Shown here: positions 30,928 to 39,413 of the stretch, piece after piece
Layout: every line of letters begins with the position of its first letter
Position numbering within the stretch: the first letter of the stretch is position 1
From: Nocardiopsis kunsanensis DSM 44524
GTDB lineage: Bacteria; Actinomycetota; Actinomycetes; Streptosporangiales; Streptosporangiaceae
Direction: 5' to 3'
Length of the DNA: 64,000 nt
NCBI RefSeq assembly: GCF_000340965.1
Contig: NZ_ANAY01000021.1
Span: 47,209 to 111,208, forward strand
Made by a program: the position numbers and the translations under genes
Notes under the pieces: model-generated
Database searches by the model: none
What the model saw: only the letters and a program-made list of their open reading frames with translations
What the model was told of the DNA's origin: nothing

Positions 30928-32111
30928 AGCCCTGCCGCCTTCCTCCGTCGCACGAGCAGAATGAAGAACGGCGCCCCGATCAGCGCGGTGACGATCCCGA
31001 CCTGCAGTTCTTCCGGGCGCACCACCACCCGCCCCGCGATGTCGGCCACCAGCAACAGCAGGGGCGCCAGCACCGCCGACCAGGGCAGCAGCCACCGGTG
31101 GTCCGGGCCGACGAGGGCCCGGGCGATGTGCGGGACGGCGACGCCGACGAACCCGATCGGCCCGGCCAGGGCAGTGGCGGTCCCGGCAAGCAGGACCACC
31201 GCGACCGCGCTTCCCGTTCGTACGAGCCACAGCCGGGTCCCCAGGGAGCGGGCGAGGTCGTCGCCGAGCGCGACCACGTTGAGCGGGCGCGCCAGCGCCA
31301 CCGCCAACACCAGCCCTGCCGCCAGGAACGGCAGCGCTTGGGGCAGCGACGTGCTGTCCGCGCCGACCAGGGAACCCACGACCCAGAACCGGTACTCGTC
31401 CAGGGTTGCGCGGTCCTGCAAGACGATCGCCGAGGTCATCGACCCGAGCATGGCCGAGATCGCGACGCCGGCCAGTGCGAGCTTGACGGGGGTCGCCCCG
31501 TCCGGTCCGAGTGAGCCCACGGTGTAGACCACACAGGCCGCCAGCGCCGCGCCCAGGAAGGCGAACCCGACGTAGCCGAGCAGCGCGGTGGCCCCGAGGG
31601 CGCTGATGGCCAGGACGGCGGCCAGGGCGGCGCCGGCGTTGATGCCGAGAAGGCCCGGGTCGCCGAGGGGGTTACGGGTGACGCCCTGGACGATGACCCC
31701 GGCCGCACCGAGCGCCGCGCCGACGAACAGGCCGGCGAGGGTGCGCGGGACCCGCAGGTGCCGGACGACGAGGTCGGTGTCGGATCCGGTGTAGCCGGCG
31801 TAGGCGAGGTGGAGTTCCTCGGGGGTGAGCTGCTGGTATCCGATGAGGACGGAGGCCAGCGCGACCGCCGCCAGGAGTACTACGGCCGCGAGCAGTCCGA
31901 GTGTGCGGGCGGTGGTTCCGCCGAGCAGACCGGTCCCGTTCGTGGTGGCGGGGCCGCGTCGCGGGCGGTTTCTCGGAGGTTTCCCCCTGGGGGTGCCCGC
32001 CTGCGTGCCGACGCGGTCCCTCTCCTCGGGTTCCGGCCGGGGCTTGTGGTTCTTGCCGGTCAGGGGCGGCGCGGCCGCTGCATCCATGCGGTCGGCCGTG
32101 TGGTCGGCCAT
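30924..32111 (-). CDS. FecCD/BtuC-family ABC transporter permease (first)
   Basis: A 395-residue permease paralogous to the next gene, so the pore is probably a heterodimer. It has a hydrophilic N-terminal stretch of about 65 residues rich in Pro/Arg, unusual for the family; a later start is possible. After it come the spans and signature LRVPRTLAGLFVGAALGAAG-VIVQGVTRNPLGDPGLLGINAGA and AGPIGFVGVAVPHIARALVG. It follows the binding-protein gene by 8 bp and overlaps the second permease by 4 nt. Confidence 0.9.
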   Translation of the reverse strand: MADHTADRMDAAAAPPLTGKNHKPRPEPEERDRVGTQAGTPRGKPPRNRPRRGPATTNGTGLLGGTTARTLGLLAAVVLLAAVALASVLIGYQQLTPEELHLAYAGYTGSDTDLVVRHLRVPRTLAGLFVGAALGAAGVIVQGVTRNPLGDPGLLGINAGAALAAVLAISALGATALLGYVGFAFLGAALAACVVYTVGSLGPDGATPVKLALAGVAISAMLGSMTSAIVLQDRATLDEYRFWVVGSLVGADSTSLPQALPFLAAGLVLAVALARPLNVVALGDDLARSLGTRLWLVRTGSAVAVVLLAGTATALAGPIGFVGVAVPHIARALVGPDHRWLLPWSAVLAPLLLLVADIAGRVVVRPEELQVGIVTALIGAPFFILLVRRRKAAGL

Positions 32112-32119
32112 CGCTGCGC

Positions 32120-33256
32120 CTACTCGAACAGGTCGGGGTGGATGATCTCGGCGACCTTCGCCACCGCCGGGGCGCTGCGCACGCCCGCGGAACGGTCGGC
32201 GAAGGTGAACTCCTCGACCTGTTCCTCCTCGACGGCGGTGACGTTGGCCAGCACGGGATCGTCCATGACTTCTTCGACCTGGGGTGCGGCGTCGGCGGCG
32301 GTCATCTCGGCGTCGCAGCAGACGTCGATGAGCATGAAGTCGGGGTCGCGTTCGATGAGGTCCTCGGTGGAGACCGCGTGATTGCGTCCGTCGTCGAGGT
32401 CGGCGAAGGCGTTGACGCCTCCGGCCAGGTCGATGATCTCGGTGGAGAAGTCGGGCCCTCCGGCCACCCGGAACCCTTGGTCGTCGGGGCGGGCGATCGC
32501 CACGGTCGGGCGGTCCTCTTCGGTGATCTCGCCCTCGAGGCGTTCGGTGACCTCCCCGACGGTGTCTTCCATGTCGGCGACGACCTCTTCGGCTCGGTCC
32601 TCGGTGTCGAAGAGGGTTCCGAGGTCGCGCAGGTCGTCGTAGATGTGTTCCATCGTGACCGTGGAGGGGTCGATGGTTTCGTCGGACTTACCGTCCTCGC
32701 TGGGGCACAGCGGTGACGGGATCCAGCTCTCGACACCGAGTTCGCGCAGGGAGGCGCGGGTGCCGAGCTGTTCTTCGGTGAAGACGTCGTTGAACCCGGA
32801 CAGTACGAAGTCGGGGTTGTGGCTGAGGAGTTCTTCGCGGCTGGGCAGGTTCGGGTAGTACTCCTGCTCCGCTTGAGCGTCGGCGTATTCCTCGGGGACC
32901 TGCGCGTCGAGGTAGGCGGTGCCCACCAGCCGGTCGCTGATGCCGAGGGCGTGCGCGGTCTCGATCGCGGGCTGGTAGGCGGCGAAGACCCGCTCGGGCG
33001 GGTCGTCGGCCGGGACCTCCATGTCGCAGTTGGCGATGGTCTCGTCCGCGGCACCGGTGCCGGTGTCGCCGTCGTCGGCGCCTCCGCTGCAGGCGGTGGT
33101 CAGGAGCAGCAGGGCCAGGGCCGCGGCGGCGCCGGAACGCCGTGGGGCGAGGCCGCGGGCGGTTGCCTGCTCCGGTCGGCCGGAGCGCGGGGAGGTGGTC
33201 AGGAAACCAGGCATGCGGGCAGGCCGGAGGGCCGCCCATGCGTCAGTGGGCTTCAT
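32120..33256 (-). CDS. ABC transporter substrate-binding lipoprotein, probable corrinoid binder
   Basis: Extracytoplasmic binding protein, 378 residues, with a basic N-terminal region, a hydrophobic core (AAAALALLLL) and lipobox LTTAC at about residues 52-56. The unusually long N-terminus suggests that a later start may be used. The mature part shows a BtuF/FhuD-like cluster A fold: VFAAYQPAIETAHALGISDRLVGTAY, LLSHNPDFVLSGFND, TVAIARPDDQGFRVAGG, and LIERDPDFMLIDVC. It heads the operon with the two FecCD permeases and lies directly under a cobalamin riboswitch, so vitamin B12 or another corrinoid is the likely ligand. Confidence 0.85.
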   Translation of the reverse strand: MKPTDAWAALRPARMPGFLTTSPRSGRPEQATARGLAPRRSGAAAALALLLLTTACSGGADDGDTGTGAADETIANCDMEVPADDPPERVFAAYQPAIETAHALGISDRLVGTAYLDAQVPEEYADAQAEQEYYPNLPSREELLSHNPDFVLSGFNDVFTEEQLGTRASLRELGVESWIPSPLCPSEDGKSDETIDPSTVTMEHIYDDLRDLGTLFDTEDRAEEVVADMEDTVGEVTERLEGEITEEDRPTVAIARPDDQGFRVAGGPDFSTEIIDLAGGVNAFADLDDGRNHAVSTEDLIERDPDFMLIDVCCDAEMTAADAAPQVEEVMDDPVLANVTAVEEEQVEEFTFADRSAGVRSAPAVAKVAEIIHPDLFE

Positions 33257-33289
33257 CGAGGAACCATCCTTCGTGGTTCGATGACGCGG

Positions 33290-33465
33290 ACGTGCGCAGC
33301 CGGTCTCCTGGCTCCCGGGGTGAGCGGCCGTGGTGGCTGCCCTGCGCGTTCCCGCCTTCCCGGGCCGTGTCGGCCCAGTGGCGTGTGGGAGGCGCTGTCC
33401 CGGTCACAGTGGCGAGGACCGCGCCGGTCTTGCACCGGCTTCCCGAACACTGCGACGTCGACGAC
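33290..33465 (-). ncRNA. Cobalamin (B12) riboswitch
   Basis: Read on the minus strand: GGGAAGCCGGTGCAAGACCG, then GCGGTCCTCGCCACTGTGA, a variable GC-rich arm, and AGCCAGGAGACCGGCTGC (plus positions 33297-33314). These are the conserved core and B12-box elements of the cobalamin family in the right order and spacing. The 3' end is about 35 nt before the binding-protein ATG, so translational or transcriptional shut-off by adenosylcobalamin is expected. Confidence 0.93.
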
Positions 33466-33760
33466 AAGGTCGTTTCGGTTGTCGACACATCACCCTAGTA
33501 CATGGGGTTCTGTCTGCTTTTGCGAGGTCGCTGCCCGCTGCCGTGGCCCGTATGAGGGGCCGTTCCCGGCGGTCGTTCCCGCACGGTCGGTCGGCGGCAC
33601 CGGACCACGCGCGCGGCCGGCCGGGCGGCCTCTCCTGTTCGTGGCCGCTCCTCGCCCGGGCGTCGGCGCCACGCAGGCCGTCGAAGACACGCTCGGTTCC
33701 GCAGGGCGGGCGGCGGAGGAGGAAGGAGACACTGGTCATGGCGGTTTCTTCCGGGGCCGG
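33466..33760. other. Intergenic region with a direct-repeat copy
   Basis: Between the riboswitch and the ArsR promoter. No gene is supported. It contains one copy (33595-33648) of a 54-bp repeat whose second copy is at 35735-35788. Confidence 0.5.
33595..33648 (+). repeat. 54-bp direct repeat, left copy
   Basis: Starts CGGCACCGGACCACGCG and ends TCCTGTTCGTGGCCGC; 51 of 54 positions match the copy at 35735-35788. The pair brackets the arsR-MFS gene pair. It includes the palindromic core GGCCGGCC, so it could be a duplicated regulator or terminator site. Confidence 0.75.
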
Positions 33761-33790
33761 GTTGGCCAGCGCCACGACCAGCACTATTAT
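33761..33790 (+). promoter_or_regulatory. Promoter of the ArsR-rhodanese gene, leaderless transcript likely
   Basis: TTGGCC and TATTAT are separated by 18 bp; TATTAT ends 8 bp before the ATG, so the predicted transcript start coincides with the start codon. No ribosome-binding site is visible. Confidence 0.55.
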
Positions 33791-33798
33791 CCTCTTCC

Positions 33799-34464
33799 AT
33801 GAATAAGTGGAATACCGAATTAGCGGACAAGACGTCCGTGTTCGAGACGTTCGCCGAGTTGGTCAAGGCGATCGCCAACGGCCGCCGCCTGGAACTGCTG
33901 GAACTGCTGGCCCAGGGCGAGCACTCGGTCGAGGGGCTCGCGAACCTGACCGGCATGGGGATGACGACGGCATCGACCCACCTGCAGACCCTGCACAGAG
34001 CGGGTCTGGTGAACCGGCGCAAGGAGCGGACCACGGTCTACTACCGCGTCAGCGGCGACGAGGTGGCGGAGCTGTACACGGCGGCAAAACGCGTGGCGCT
34101 CAACCGCTCCCCTCGACTGCGCGATGCGCTCGACACCTACATGGGGCGACCGCAGGCGCAGGGCCCGGTGGTCGACCCCGCCGCCGTGACCGCGGACATG
34201 CACGTCATCGACGTACGCCCGGCCGAGGAGTACCGGGCCGGCCACTTCCCCGGTGCGGTGTCCGTGCCGCTGGCCGAGGTGGAGGACCGGATTGCCGAGA
34301 TCCCCGCGGACCGCGAGATCGTCGTCTACTGCCGCGGTGAACTGTGCCGACTCGCCCGCGAGGCCGCGGCACTGCTGCGCGCGCACGGTCTGGACGCGAA
34401 GGCCATGGACGAAGGCGTCGTGGAATGGCGCGCGAGCAAGGAGGTCGACCTTGGCGTCGCCTGA
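33799..34464 (+). CDS. ArsR-family repressor fused to a rhodanese domain
   Basis: 221 residues. Residues 14-95 form a winged helix of the ArsR type (FAELVKAIANGRRLELLELL, MTTASTHLQTLHRAGLV, YYRVSGDEV). Residues 130-215 form a rhodanese domain with IDVRPAEEYRAGHFPGAVSV and the active-site cysteine in VYCRGELCRLA. Such fusions act as redox- or sulfur-responsive repressors of adjacent transporter genes; the ligand here is not shown. It overlaps the MFS start by 14 nt, and that start has its own strong ribosome site within this gene, so the two are coupled. Confidence 0.92.
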   Translation: MNKWNTELADKTSVFETFAELVKAIANGRRLELLELLAQGEHSVEGLANLTGMGMTTASTHLQTLHRAGLVNRRKERTTVYYRVSGDEVAELYTAAKRVALNRSPRLRDALDTYMGRPQAQGPVVDPAAVTADMHVIDVRPAEEYRAGHFPGAVSVPLAEVEDRIAEIPADREIVVYCRGELCRLAREAAALLRAHGLDAKAMDEGVVEWRASKEVDLGVA

Positions 34465-35722
34465 GACCACCACGACCGACGAGCACACCGCCCTCGAGGC
34501 CGCCAGGGTCCACAAACGGACCCTGACTACCGTCGTCCTCAGCCAGATCCTCGGCGGTGCGGGGCTGGCGGCCGGCATCTCCGTCGGCGCGCTCCTGGCC
34601 CAGGACATGCTCGGTTCCGACGCTCTGTCCGGGCTTCCGACGGGCCTGTTCACGCTCGGCTCCGCGCTGGCGGCGTTCCTCGTCGGCCGGTCCACACAAC
34701 GTTTCGGCCGACGGCTGGGCCTGGCCTACGGGTTCATCGCCGGCGGGATCGGGGCGCTCGGCGTCGTGATCGCCGCGCTCTCCGACAGCATGGTCCTGCT
34801 GTTCGCTTCCCTGTTCGTCTACGGTTCCGGCACGGCGACCAATCTCCAGGCCCGCTACGCCGGCAGCGACCTCGCTCCGGCCCACCGGCGCGGCTTCGGC
34901 ACGAGCATGGCGATGGTCGCCACGACCGTCGGCGCGGTGGCCGGCCCCAACCTCGTCGACCCGCTGGGACGGTTCGCCGACTCGCTGGGGGTCCCCGCCT
35001 TGGCGGGACCGTTCATCCTCGCAGCAGTCGCCTACAGTGCTGCAGGACTCGTCCTGTTCACCTTCCTGCGGCCGGACCCGTACCTGCTCGCCCGCCGCAT
35101 CGCCGCGGACGCCGCCACGAAGGAACCCGGCGCGTCGGAGTCCGACCCGGTACCCAAGGTCGGTATCGGGGTCTACGTGGGCGCGACGGTGATGGTGCTG
35201 ACCCAGATCGTGATGGTCGCGATCATGACGATGACGCCGGTCCACATGCGTGCCCACGACCACGAGATGGCCTCCGTCGGCCTGGTCATCGGCATGCACA
35301 TCGGCGCAATGTGGCTTCCCTCCCTGTTCACCGGGGTCATGGTCGACAGGCTCGGCCGCACTCCGACAGTCATCGCTTCCGGGGTCACACTGCTCCTGGC
35401 CGGCGTGCTCGCGGCGGCCGCCCCGGGCGACTCGCTGGGCCTGCTCGTGCTCGCGCTCGTACTGCTCGGACTCGGATGGAACTTCGGCCTCGTCTCGGGC
35501 ACCGCGCTGGTCGTGGACGCCACCGTGCCGCAGAACCGGCCCCGGGCGCAGGGCACCATCGACGTGCTCATCGCCCTGGCCGGCGCAGGGGGAGGGGCGA
35601 TGTCGGGCGTGATCGTGAACGCGACCAGCTATCAGGCGCTCTCCGTCAGCGGCGGCGTCCTCGCCCTCGTCCTGATCCCCGTGTTGCTGTGGGCCAGGTC
35701 CCGCCGCACCGTCACTGCCTGA
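34451..35722 (+). CDS. Major facilitator superfamily exporter
   Basis: A 423-residue, 12-span MFS protein. It has motif A-like RSTQRFGRRLG after the second span and a matching VDRLGRTPT in the second half, separated by a central hydrophilic loop (KEPGASESDPVPK). The TTG start at 34451 is supported by AAGGAGG six bases before it; the open frame upstream is the shadow of the regulator gene. Because an ArsR-rhodanese regulator precedes and overlaps it, efflux of a toxic small molecule under that repressor is likely; the substrate is unknown. Confidence 0.88.
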   Translation: MASPETTTTDEHTALEAARVHKRTLTTVVLSQILGGAGLAAGISVGALLAQDMLGSDALSGLPTGLFTLGSALAAFLVGRSTQRFGRRLGLAYGFIAGGIGALGVVIAALSDSMVLLFASLFVYGSGTATNLQARYAGSDLAPAHRRGFGTSMAMVATTVGAVAGPNLVDPLGRFADSLGVPALAGPFILAAVAYSAAGLVLFTFLRPDPYLLARRIAADAATKEPGASESDPVPKVGIGVYVGATVMVLTQIVMVAIMTMTPVHMRAHDHEMASVGLVIGMHIGAMWLPSLFTGVMVDRLGRTPTVIASGVTLLLAGVLAAAAPGDSLGLLVLALVLLGLGWNFGLVSGTALVVDATVPQNRPRAQGTIDVLIALAGAGGGAMSGVIVNATSYQALSVSGGVLALVLIPVLLWARSRRTVTA

Positions 35723-35734
35723 CCACGGCCCGGC

Positions 35735-35788
35735 CGGCACCGGACCACGCGTGCGGCCGGCCGGGCGGTCCCTCCTGTTCGTGGCCGC
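35735..35788 (+). repeat. 54-bp direct repeat, right copy
   Basis: Starts 12 bp after the MFS stop codon. It differs from the left copy (33595-33648) at three positions. The distance between copies is 2140 bp. Confidence 0.75.
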
Positions 35789-35829
35789 ATTTCCTCCGCC
35801 ACGGGCTTTTCGGAGCTTTCTCCTCGGTG

Positions 35830-35857
35830 GGCCCCGCCGGAGGCGGGTCCCTATACT
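35830..35857 (+). promoter_or_regulatory. Promoter region of the histidine kinase, leaderless transcript likely
   Basis: A near-perfect inverted repeat (GGGCCCCGCC, GGA, GGCGGGTCCC; one mismatch) is followed directly by TATACT at 35852-35857, which ends 6 bp before the GTG start. The dyad may be an operator covering the -35 region, or the terminator of the upstream MFS gene. Confidence 0.5.
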
Positions 35858-35863
35858 GCCCGG

Positions 35864-37048
35864 GTGTTCGGCAAAATGCGGGAGTGGACGGGACGGCACC
35901 CCGTACTCGTCGACGCGATCGTCCTCGCTCCCTTTCTGCTGTTGTACGTGAGCCTGGTCCTCACGTCCGTCGAGGGTGGGCGTACCGCCCACACGACCGT
36001 GCCCCTGCACCTGGCCCTGACCCTTGCGCTGCTGCTGCCGCTGGCGCTGCGGCGCACGTGGCCGGTGCCGGTGTTCGTGTTCGTCACCGCCGTCGCAGCA
36101 GTGCACCTGGGGTTGGACGTGGGGCTGTTCGTCCCCGGCCTCGCCGTCGTCGTCGCCCTGTGCACCGTCGCCGCGCACTGCCGCCCGGCCTGGGCGCTCG
36201 CAGCGCTGGGGGTGGTGGAGGCCTGGTGCGTCCTAGCCATCGTGCTCTCCCCTCACGCCGACTGGGGCGATTGGAAAGTCTTCGCCCTGTACTCCTTCCT
36301 CTTCATGCTGTGCTGGGTCACCGGGCTGTACGTGAGGCTGCGTCGGCGCTACGTCCTGGGCCTGGTGGAACGTGCGCAGTGGCTGGAACGCGAACGCGAC
36401 GCCCGCGCGCAGGCCGCGGTGGCCGCCGAACGCGAGCGCATCGCCCGGGAGATGCACGACGTGGTCGCCCACAACCTGAGCGTGATGGTGGTCCAGGCCG
36501 AGGGCGCCACGTACGCGGTCGATCAGGATCCGGGCCGGGCCAAGGGCGCCATGGAGACCGTCGCTTCCACCGGCAGGTCGGCGTTGTCGGAAGTGCGCGG
36601 GATCCTCGGTCTCCTGCGTGCGGGGAGCAACCACGACGAGGACGAGTACGCACCCCAGGCCGGCATCGGCGGGTTGGACCAGGTCGTCGAACAGGTGCGC
36701 GCGGCCGGGCTGCCGGTGGAGTTCACCGTCGGGGGTGAGCGGCGCAGGCTCCCGACCGGGGTGGAACTGGCCGCGTTCCGTGTGGTGCAGGAGGCGCTGA
36801 CCAACGCGCTCAAGCACGCCGGGCCCGAGGTGGGCCGTGTCCGGGTGGAGGTGCACTACGGCGCCGAGACCTTGGGGTTGCGGGTGTCGGATGATGGAGG
36901 CGGCCCTTCCCTCTCTCATGCCGAGGGGGAAGGCCGCGGGCAAGGGCTGATCGGGATGCGTGAGCGCGTGTCGGTCCATGGCGGGTCGTTGCGTGCGGGG
37001 CCCGGGCCGGACGGCGGGTTCGAGGTCGTGGCGTCCCTGCCGCTGTGA
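35864..37048 (+). CDS. Two-component sensor histidine kinase (HisKA_3 type)
   Basis: 394 residues. The N-terminal half has about five membrane spans with little extracellular sequence, an intramembrane-sensing layout. Dimerisation/phosphoacceptor segment: ERERIAREMHDVVAHNLSVMVVQ, with the phosphorylated histidine in MHDVVAH. The HATPase domain has the N-box VVQEALTNALKHAG, G1 VSDDGGG and G2 GQGLIGMRERV. The GTG start at 35864 falls at the predicted transcript start. The response regulator follows 109 bp downstream; a convergent ABC exporter beyond it is a plausible target. Confidence 0.95.
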   Translation: MFGKMREWTGRHPVLVDAIVLAPFLLLYVSLVLTSVEGGRTAHTTVPLHLALTLALLLPLALRRTWPVPVFVFVTAVAAVHLGLDVGLFVPGLAVVVALCTVAAHCRPAWALAALGVVEAWCVLAIVLSPHADWGDWKVFALYSFLFMLCWVTGLYVRLRRRYVLGLVERAQWLERERDARAQAAVAAERERIAREMHDVVAHNLSVMVVQAEGATYAVDQDPGRAKGAMETVASTGRSALSEVRGILGLLRAGSNHDEDEYAPQAGIGGLDQVVEQVRAAGLPVEFTVGGERRRLPTGVELAAFRVVQEALTNALKHAGPEVGRVRVEVHYGAETLGLRVSDDGGGPSLSHAEGEGRGQGLIGMRERVSVHGGSLRAGPGPDGGFEVVASLPL

Positions 37049-37157
37049 CCCGGTCGGCCCGGTGAACGGTCGGCCTCGTGGCTGACCGGCCCCGTGGCCG
37101 TTGGTCCACAGGACGCGCGGTCGGCCGAGCAGGAACGCAGCAGGAAGGCAGGAAACC

Positions 37158-37865
37158 GTGGCGGAACCGGAGACCCAGCCGCAGGAGGCGACCCGTGTCC
37201 TTCTCGTCGACGACCAGGAACTGGTGCGTACCGGCTTCCGTATGGTCCTGGATTCCCAGCCCGACATGCGGGTCGTCGGTGAGGCCGGGGACGGCGTCCG
37301 GGCGTTGGAGCTGTTGGAGACGGTGGAGGCCGACGTCGTTGTTCTCGACGTGCGGATGCCGCGGATGGACGGGGTCGAGGCCGCGCGCCGGATCTGCGCC
37401 GCCGACGGAGACACCCGGGTGCTGATCCTGACCACGTTCGACCTCGACGAGTACGTCTACGCGGCGTTGCGGGCGGGCGCCGGCGGGTTCTTCCTCAAGG
37501 ACGCGCCGGCGGCCGATCTGCTGTCGGCGATCCGTGCGGTCCGTTCCGGGGACGCCGTGGTCGCTCCGAGCGCAACCCGCAGGCTCCTGGACCGGTTCGC
37601 CGGTCAACTGCCCTCCGGGGACGACGCTCCCGTGAGCCACGCGTCCCTGGAGGTCCTGACGCCCCGCGAACGCGAGGTCCTCGTGCTGATCGCCCGGGGA
37701 CGGTCCAACACCGAGATCGCCGAGCACCTGTACGTGTCGGGGGCGACGGTGAAGACCCACGTGCGCCGGATCCTGACCAAGCTGGACCTGCGTGACCGGG
37801 TGCAGGCGGTGGTCCTGGCCTACGAGACGGGGCTGGTCGACGCAGGTTCGGGCGGGGCGGGCTGA
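37158..37865 (+). CDS. NarL/LuxR-family response regulator
   Basis: 235 residues. The receiver domain has VLLVDDQELVRTGFRMVL, the phosphorylated Asp in VVVLDVRMPRMDG and the lysine in FFLKDAP. The LuxR-type helix-turn-helix is LTPREREVLVLIARGRSNTEIAEHLYVSGATVKTHVRRILTKL. The GTG at 37158 is preferred over an ATG 57 bp upstream because AGGA lies just before it and the protein then has the usual N-terminus. Partner of the kinase upstream. Its 3' end faces the ABC exporter operon. Confidence 0.95.
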   Translation: MAEPETQPQEATRVLLVDDQELVRTGFRMVLDSQPDMRVVGEAGDGVRALELLETVEADVVVLDVRMPRMDGVEAARRICAADGDTRVLILTTFDLDEYVYAALRAGAGGFFLKDAPAADLLSAIRAVRSGDAVVAPSATRRLLDRFAGQLPSGDDAPVSHASLEVLTPREREVLVLIARGRSNTEIAEHLYVSGATVKTHVRRILTKLDLRDRVQAVVLAYETGLVDAGSGGAG

Positions 37866-37902
37866 CCGGGGCCCGGACCAGCCGCCCCGGGCAGTGGTCC
37901 CG

Positions 37903-38652
37903 TCAGCCGATGTCGCGACGTTCCAGTACGGCCGCCGCTCCCGCGACCACCACGGCGGTCAGGACCAGCGCCGCTGCCACGGGTACCGCCACCGCTGCGG
38001 CGCTGACGGTGCCGTCGTCGGCGAAGACCCCGGTCCCCAGCTGGGTGGCCTGGCCGACCAGGCCGTAGGGCAGAGCCGTCGACAGCACGTCCGGTCCCAG
38101 CATCAGTGCCAGCACCCCGGCGATCGCCCCCACCAGAGCCACGGCGACGGGTGCGGCGAACGAGCGCATGAGCATGGACAGGGCCGATTGCAGGGCCGCC
38201 ACCGGCAGGCAGGCCACGACGATGACGGCGCTGACCAGGAGGTAGCGGGGCGGCAGGAACCCGGGGAGCCCGAACACCACCTTGCCGGCCACAATCACCC
38301 CGATCACCAGCACAGCCTGTAGCGCTGTCGCCAGAACCGCCAGAACCGCGGTCTTGGCGGCCACCACTGTGAGCCCTGACGTCGAGCGTCCCATCAAGGC
38401 GTTCCAGTTGCCGCCCTGATGCTCGGCCCGCCACACCAGGGAGGCCAATACCGCCACGCCGACAGCCAGCGGGAACAGGCCGTAGAAGACCACCACACGC
38501 ATCCACAGCGTGTGCCAGCCATCGCCCAGTTGCTGGCCGGACACGATCGTGTTGCCCACCCCGGTGGCCACGGCCATCAGCGGCAGCAGCGCCACCACGG
38601 TCCAACTGAGGGAACGCTTCAGCTTGAGGAACTCCGCGCGGATCGCTCCCAT
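37903..38652 (-). CDS. ABC-2 type exporter permease
   Basis: 249 residues with about six membrane spans, starting MGAIRAEFLKLKRSLSWTVVA, the amphipathic start typical of bacitracin/lantibiotic exporter permeases (LanG/BcrB-like). The start is 2 bp after the stop of the other permease (38655). Last gene of the three-gene operon ATPase-permease-permease. Its 3' end is 37 bp from the response regulator's. Confidence 0.9.
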   Translation of the reverse strand: MGAIRAEFLKLKRSLSWTVVALLPLMAVATGVGNTIVSGQQLGDGWHTLWMRVVVFYGLFPLAVGVAVLASLVWRAEHQGGNWNALMGRSTSGLTVVAAKTAVLAVLATALQAVLVIGVIVAGKVVFGLPGFLPPRYLLVSAVIVVACLPVAALQSALSMLMRSFAAPVAVALVGAIAGVLALMLGPDVLSTALPYGLVGQATQLGTGVFADDGTVSAAAVAVPVAAALVLTAVVVAGAAAVLERRDIG

Positions 38653-38654
38653 GG

Positions 38655-39413
38655 TCAGGCCTCCTGGCGGTCGAACAGGCGAGTGGCGGCGAGGAAGAGG
38701 ACCGCGCCGACGAGCCCGAGGGCGAGCACGCTGAGGTGGTGCGGATCGAGGGCGATCACCCCTGACCGAGCCAGGTCCACGGGTGTGGCCAAAGCGTAGT
38801 AGCCCCACGGCGGGAAGAAGTGGCTGAGCCACGGCGGCATCCCCGTGCTGGACAGGGCCACGAATACGCCCAGGACACCGGCGCCCAGGCCCACGAGCTG
38901 GTTGGTGACGCGGGCCGCCAGCAGGAGATGCAGGGCGAGGATGATCAGGTTCACCACCACGGCTGCGGCCGTGTAGCCCAGCCACTGGCCGGCAGGGAAC
39001 TCGACCGTGATACCGGCCAGCAGGCCCAGAGCCGCCACGAGCGCGCTCTGCACCAAGGTGGCGAGGACGATGAGCGATCCGGTGGCGGCGAACTTCGCCC
39101 GGCACAGTCGGCCGGGGGCCAGCCCCGAGGTCTGCGCGAGGAGCCACCCGCTGCCCTGGTGTTCGATGTCGACCTGCCGGCTGGCCAGCACCGCCAGCAG
39201 GATGGGCGAGACCAGGGGCACGGCGAACGCGAGCCCGGCGAGCATATGGCCCCAGGGGGCCGCATCGGGGTCCTCGAGCGAGTCCGTGAAACCGGGGGCG
39301 GTGAAGGCGTAACACGACAACGCGACCACACCGACGACCATGGCCATCAGAACGGGTGCCACCCGCAGTCGGCGCATCTTGGCGAACTCGTTCGCCACGG
39401 AGGGCGCGATCAC
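38655..39413 (-). CDS. ABC-2 type exporter permease
   Basis: 252 residues, about six spans, N-terminus VIAPSVANEFAKMRRLRVAPVL, then a central QVDIEHQGSGWLLAQTSGL block shared in spirit with its neighbour (WRAEHQGGNWNALMGRSTSGL), so the two permeases are distant paralogues. The GTG start at 39411-39413 overlaps the ATPase stop (GTGA). Confidence 0.9.
   Translation of the reverse strand: MIAPSVANEFAKMRRLRVAPVLMAMVVGVVALSCYAFTAPGFTDSLEDPDAAPWGHMLAGLAFAVPLVSPILLAVLASRQVDIEHQGSGWLLAQTSGLAPGRLCRAKFAATGSLIVLATLVQSALVAALGLLAGITVEFPAGQWLGYTAAAVVVNLIILALHLLLAARVTNQLVGLGAGVLGVFVALSSTGMPPWLSHFFPPWGYYALATPVDLARSGVIALDPHHLSVLALGLVGAVLFLAATRLFDRQEA

Noticed and set aside
34253..34450. Upstream extension of the MFS frame
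   Set aside because: It is the shadow of the ArsR-rhodanese gene; the TTG at 34451 with AAGGAGG is the sound start.
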